A DNA stretch of 64,000 nucleotides from Rikenellaceae bacterium (GTDB lineage Bacteria > Bacteroidota > Bacteroidia > Bacteroidales > Rikenellaceae), in the NCBI GenBank assembly GCA_015059955.1, contig SUZK01000006.1, positions 96,132-160,131 on the forward strand, given 5' to 3'. Below, in pieces: positions 60,499 through 64,000 of this stretch (within the stretch, counting starts at the first letter, position 1; every line of letters begins with the position of its first letter). Below the pieces are notes generated by a model. The model saw nothing but the letters and a program-made list of their open reading frames with translations, had not been told where the DNA came from and did no database searches. Made by a program: the position numbers and the translations under genes.

Positions 60499-63114
60499 TT
60501 AGAAGATGCCCAATTCTTGTAGGCGCGCCTCCAAACTTGGCAAATCGTAGTACTTTATTTCGCGAGGCTTAGAGCCTATCTGTGGGCCTACGATGCCGGC
60601 ACGCTCCAACTGCAACATGATACGTCCTGCGCGGTTGAAGCCCACCTCGAAGTTACGCTGTATCATCGAGGTAGATATCATGCCACTCGACACCGCCTCG
60701 CGGGCAATCTCGCCAAACTTAGGGTCATACTTCTGTGGTGCTGAGCTCTCCTCGGAGCCAACAGATATTGTGAAGTCGCCACCACCCTGCTCGGGAGTGT
60801 AGTCGGGCAGTGCGTATGCCGATGGATAGCCCTGCTGTGAGCCGATATGCTCGACAACATTCTCAACCTCAGGGGTGTCTACAAAGGCGCACTGTATACG
60901 CGTAAGCTCACCGCCGTTAGATAGGAGCATGTCGCCACGACCAATAAGCTGATTAGCACCTGGCTGGTCGATGATGGTACGCGAGTCGGTCATCTGCATC
61001 ACGCGGAAGGCGATACGTGCAGGGAAGTTGGCCTTGATACCACCAGTGATGACACGCACATCGGGACGCTGTGTGGCGACGATAAGGTGAATACCTATGG
61101 CACGTGCCTTCTGTGCAAGACGCATCACGGGGGCTTCGACCTCCTTGGCAGTCATGATAAGGTCGGCAAACTCGTCGATGACAACGACGATATATGGCAA
61201 GAAGCGGTGGCCATGCTCGGGGTTGAGGCGACGCTTTAGGAACTTAGCGTTGTACTCAACGATATTCTTGGCGTGCGCTAACTTACACAGCTCCAAGCGG
61301 TTTGCCATCTCGGTACACAACGAGTTAAGGGTATATACTGCCTTCTTAGGGTCGGTGACGATAGCCTCATCCTCCGACTCCATCTTCGCCAAGAAGTGCT
61401 TCTCCAAGCGGCTATACAGCGAGAACTCAACCATCTTAGGGTCAATAAGCACGAACTTAAGCTCGGCAGGATGCTTGCGATATAGTAGCGAGGTGATTAT
61501 GGCATTCAAGCCTACCGACTTACCCTGTCCCGTAGCACCCGCGACGAGCAAGTGCGGCATCTTGGCGAGGTCGAATGTATAGTTTTCATTCTGAATGGTA
61601 CGACCGATGACCACAGGGAGCTCAGCCTTTGATGACTGGAACTCCTCGGAGCATATCGACGAGTACATAGATACGGTCTGCTTGGTCTTGTTTGGCACCT
61701 CGATACCGATAGTGCCGCGACCAGGTATTGGGGCGATGATACGTATACCCAACGCCTTGAGGTTCTGCGCAATATCGCTCTCCAAGCCCTGAATCTTCGA
61801 TATCTTGACACCCTGCTCCTGCACAATCTCGTAGAGCGTTACAGTAGGGCCTACCGTGGCGTGCATGCTGCGGATAGGGATACCGAAGTTGAGCAACGTC
61901 TCGCGTATGCGCTCCTTATTCTCGAATATCTCCTCCTCGTTGATTACCGACTTCGACTTGTGGTCGGTGAGCAGCGATGGCATTGGTGGCACGTAGCTAT
62001 ATAGGTCGCGCATAGGGTCGTATATCTCATTCTCGATATCCTCGGCGTCGAGCTGCTTGACCTGGTTTTCGTGTACGGTTACAACAAGGGCATCTTCCTC
62101 TATCTCGTTCTTATCGTCGCCATCACGACTCTCACCACCAGTAGCGGCGATGGCAGCGCCAGTAACAGCAGCCGCACTCTTAGCCGCGTCGTCGATACCC
62201 AATACCGAGGCGACATCGATAGGCGACGACGATGCCTGACCTGCTATCTCAAGAGGTGCTTCGGGGTCCTTGAATGGATATGGCTCTTCGGCAGGAGGTG
62301 TCACCGCAGCAGGTGTTGCGGGAGCGGCAGGTGTTGCGGGTGTTACGGGCACATCGTCGATAGGTGGAAGCTCGGTTGCCACGGGAGGTGTCACCATCTC
62401 GGATGTTGTGGCACCACCATCCGCAGTCTCCATGGGCATAGCGGCACGTGCCTTACCCTTGGGCATCTTCGCCCATAGCCACTGGCCAGCGACAAGAGCC
62501 CCTGCGGCAGCCTTGCCACTCGCCTTCTCGACCAACTCGAGGAAGTTACGATTTATGAATAGGCCTGTGAGAATCCAGCCTGATACGATGAGGAGTATGG
62601 CGCCGATATTGCCAAACGTACCCGATATCTTAGCCTCCATGCTAAGGCCGCAAGCGCCACCGAGTCCCGACTCGAAGAGGTCACCCATGGTGCCAAAGAA
62701 GAAGGCCGCGGTGAGCGAGCCGAGTATTATTATGAAGCTCGCACTGAGGGCAACATAGTTGAAGTTCAGCGATTTGTAGCGGAAGAGACGCCAACCAAAG
62801 AAGAGCATCACAAGGGGGATGACGATGGCAAATACGCCGAAGCCCTCGCCCACGAGCGACGAGGCGATGCGCGCACCCATCTCGCTACACATATTGCCGA
62901 ACTCGGGTGCTGGCCCTGGCTGTCCGAGCTGCTTGATGGCACTCATATCCTCTCGCCAGTAGAAGAACGACGAGACGATAGCACACAGCAGATAGATGCC
63001 AACGGCTATAAGCACAAAGGCTACCATCCAGCGCACATTGTCGAGCGCTGTGGGGGCTTCGTGCTGACTATTCTTATCACTCTTTTTAGACTTGGTGCTC
63101 TTGCTCTTTGCCAT
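60499..63114 (-). CDS. ftsK: DNA translocase FtsK/SpoIIIE
   Basis: An 871-residue DNA pump of the division septum that resolves and sorts chromosome ends. About four membrane helices lie in the first 190 residues. A Pro/Ala/Thr-rich linker follows (about 225-290, PATPAAPATPAA). The motor domain has Walker A GATGQGKS near 525 and Walker B IVVVIDEFADLIM near 640. The gamma domain at the end (SSGMISTSMIQRNFEVGFNRAGRIM) reads KOPS-like signals. It heads the ftsK-lolA-DUF4465 run. Confidence 0.96.
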   Translation of the reverse strand: MAKSKSTKSKKSDKNSQHEAPTALDNVRWMVAFVLIAVGIYLLCAIVSSFFYWREDMSAIKQLGQPGPAPEFGNMCSEMGARIASSLVGEGFGVFAIVIPLVMLFFGWRLFRYKSLNFNYVALSASFIIILGSLTAAFFFGTMGDLFESGLGGACGLSMEAKISGTFGNIGAILLIVSGWILTGLFINRNFLELVEKASGKAAAGALVAGQWLWAKMPKGKARAAMPMETADGGATTSEMVTPPVATELPPIDDVPVTPATPAAPATPAAVTPPAEEPYPFKDPEAPLEIAGQASSSPIDVASVLGIDDAAKSAAAVTGAAIAATGGESRDGDDKNEIEEDALVVTVHENQVKQLDAEDIENEIYDPMRDLYSYVPPMPSLLTDHKSKSVINEEEIFENKERIRETLLNFGIPIRSMHATVGPTVTLYEIVQEQGVKISKIQGLESDIAQNLKALGIRIIAPIPGRGTIGIEVPNKTKQTVSMYSSICSEEFQSSKAELPVVIGRTIQNENYTFDLAKMPHLLVAGATGQGKSVGLNAIITSLLYRKHPAELKFVLIDPKMVEFSLYSRLEKHFLAKMESEDEAIVTDPKKAVYTLNSLCTEMANRLELCKLAHAKNIVEYNAKFLKRRLNPEHGHRFLPYIVVVIDEFADLIMTAKEVEAPVMRLAQKARAIGIHLIVATQRPDVRVITGGIKANFPARIAFRVMQMTDSRTIIDQPGANQLIGRGDMLLSNGGELTRIQCAFVDTPEVENVVEHIGSQQGYPSAYALPDYTPEQGGGDFTISVGSEESSAPQKYDPKFGEIAREAVSSGMISTSMIQRNFEVGFNRAGRIMLQLERAGIVGPQIGSKPREIKYYDLPSLEARLQELGIF

Positions 63115-63478
63115 AACTTTTCAAACTATTGAGGGGTGTTCTACAAATTAGTAAAACGTATTTCGTTGTCGGAAGATTTAGTTTCGGCAACTTTTGAATT
63201 TACTTTGATATAACCTCCAAAATCGACTCGACCTAATTTATAGTACCTCCCTTGATAAAATCAAGCGAAGGTACAACTTTTTTTTGAGAAATAAAAGAAA
63301 AAGATGAAAGTTCAGAAATAAAATAGGAAAAGATAAGCAAGCTCAGCCTGCGCCCTCGCAAGCGTAGCGCCATGCGGGCAGCGCCCGCAACAACTCCTCG
63401 CTGAACAAAAAAACTCCTCGCGCCCGAAAACGCGAGGAGAAAGAGTAAAGCTGCGGCCACTACCGACAAGCCTAAATC
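63115..63478. other. gap before ftsK with repeats and a terminator
   Basis: 63296-63335 is an AAAGATGAAAG-type tract. 63345-63395 is a copy of the GC-rich family (AAGCGTAGCGCC, GCGGGCAGCGCCCGC). The terminator of the lectin-like gene follows. No gene and no consensus ftsK promoter are seen. Confidence 0.6.
63405..63439 (-). terminator. intrinsic terminator of the lectin-like gene
   Basis: CTCCTCGCG pairs perfectly with CGCGAGGAG, followed on the minus strand by seven T. It lies about 40 bp after the stop codon. Confidence 0.9.
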
Positions 63479-64000
63479 TTAAAAAGCGGAGACGGCGCGC
63501 ACATAGCCGTAGTAGTACTTATTGTTGCCGTGGGTGTAGCCACTGCCCATACTGACACCCCACGCGCAGGACTCAGGATCGTATTCACCCTCCGTCGACG
63601 ACCAATAATAACCAGCTATCTGTTTAGCATTATATTCAGCCAATGTGGAATTAATCGCTGACTTATTATTGTATATAGCCTTTAACTCATCCACAGCTGG
63701 CAGATACCAATCTGCACCCTTATTGCGACACCAAACAAAGGCGGGATATTGGTCGCTATCTCCTCGCTGCATCACCTTATCGGTATTTACCTTACCATAA
63801 CTCTCATCTGTCAAACCTAATGCAAAGTCCTTATTATATTGCTCAGAAGTACACCACTGCAATATTGTTTCATCCAAGCTAACTATCTTGCCATGACGAC
63901 CATCATCTGAAACCTCGAAGACAACACCCTCCTTGCCATTCTCGTTGTAATAGTCGCCAACCTTATATGGGGCAGAGGTTTCTGGCAATGCTACATCCTC
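63479..64000 (-). CDS. C-type-lectin-like (DUF1566/FISUMP-type) protein, N-terminus outside the window
   Basis: At least 173 residues. The frame is open to the window edge with no supported start codon, so the gene continues outside. It shows VGDYYNENGKEGVVFEVSDDG, CRNKGADWYLPAVDELKAIY, YYWSSTEGE and the end YVRAVSAF, as in lectin-fold exported proteins. It is related in fold to the C-terminal domain of the kinase at 20379-21983. The stretch before the end is rich in Tyr, Gly and Asn codons of the NAC/NAT type. Ligand unknown. Confidence 0.8.
   Translation of the reverse strand, partial: EDVALPETSAPYKVGDYYNENGKEGVVFEVSDDGRHGKIVSLDETILQWCTSEQYNKDFALGLTDESYGKVNTDKVMQRGDSDQYPAFVWCRNKGADWYLPAVDELKAIYNNKSAINSTLAEYNAKQIAGYYWSSTEGEYDPESCAWGVSMGSGYTHGNNKYYYGYVRAVSAF

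Overview
This 64-kb window is chromosomal DNA from a member of the Bacteroidota, almost certainly order Bacteroidales. Three things show this. Promoters follow the pattern TTG, 19-20 nt, TAnnTTTG. Shine-Dalgarno sequences are nearly absent. Gene neighbourhoods are typical of the group (bamD-rpoZ-coaBC-recN; HU-like/sigma-54 activator/lptE/TPR/secG; ftsK-lolA; luxS with a nucleosidase). A gut Rikenellaceae (Alistipes-like) bacterium is a reasonable guess, but the sequence alone does not prove it. There are no rRNA or tRNA genes, no CRISPR array, no transposase and no prophage.

Layout. 0.1-9.7 kb is a minus-strand housekeeping block: threonine aldolase, tsaB, smpB, dnaG, recN, coaBC, rpoZ, bamD. 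9.7-10.9 kb is repeat-rich and holds a four-helix-bundle gene between two direct repeats. 10.9-14.6 kb is one very large modular surface lipoprotein. 15.4-20.2 kb carries rplI-rpsR-rpsF, secG, a TPR protein, lptE, a sigma-54 activator and a membrane-anchored HU-like protein. 20.4-26.8 kb carries a Ser/Thr kinase fused to a lectin-like domain, a small HTH protein, a cysteine desulfidase-like enzyme, deoD and an aldehyde dehydrogenase. 27.2-41.9 kb carries gyrA, a secreted TPR protein, luxS with its partner, an acyltransferase, a GSCFA protein, an apparently dead PafA-type phosphatase, sufE/sufT, a short DUF2851 protein, secA and a dCMP deaminase. 42.1-46.4 kb looks like a phosphate unit: a PiT transporter with a PhoU-like tail, divergent from a response regulator/kinase pair. 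46.5-64 kb carries lipoproteins, a GH84 hexosaminidase, a transporter, a UbiA prenyltransferase, a Ca-type P-ATPase, a nitroreductase, a HAD enzyme, a nucleotide-pool sanitiser, a fimbrillin-like lipoprotein with a 44-residue upstream micro-gene, DUF4465, a LolA-like protein, ftsK and a cut-off lectin-like protein.

The most unusual feature is a family of long hairpin elements (about 105-135 bp) in at least six intergenic regions, usually starting at or inside the stop codon of a gene. Arm sequences differ between copies, but the two arms of each copy stay complementary. The tip is conserved as a small hairpin (GTAC or ATAC, five bases, GTAC or GTAT). Two subtypes, here called A and B, occur in tandem. 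Two further repeat families are scattered through the window: GC-rich units of 22-24 or 41 bp, and purine tracts related to AAAGATGAAAG. Together they fill nearly all of the longer non-coding stretches.
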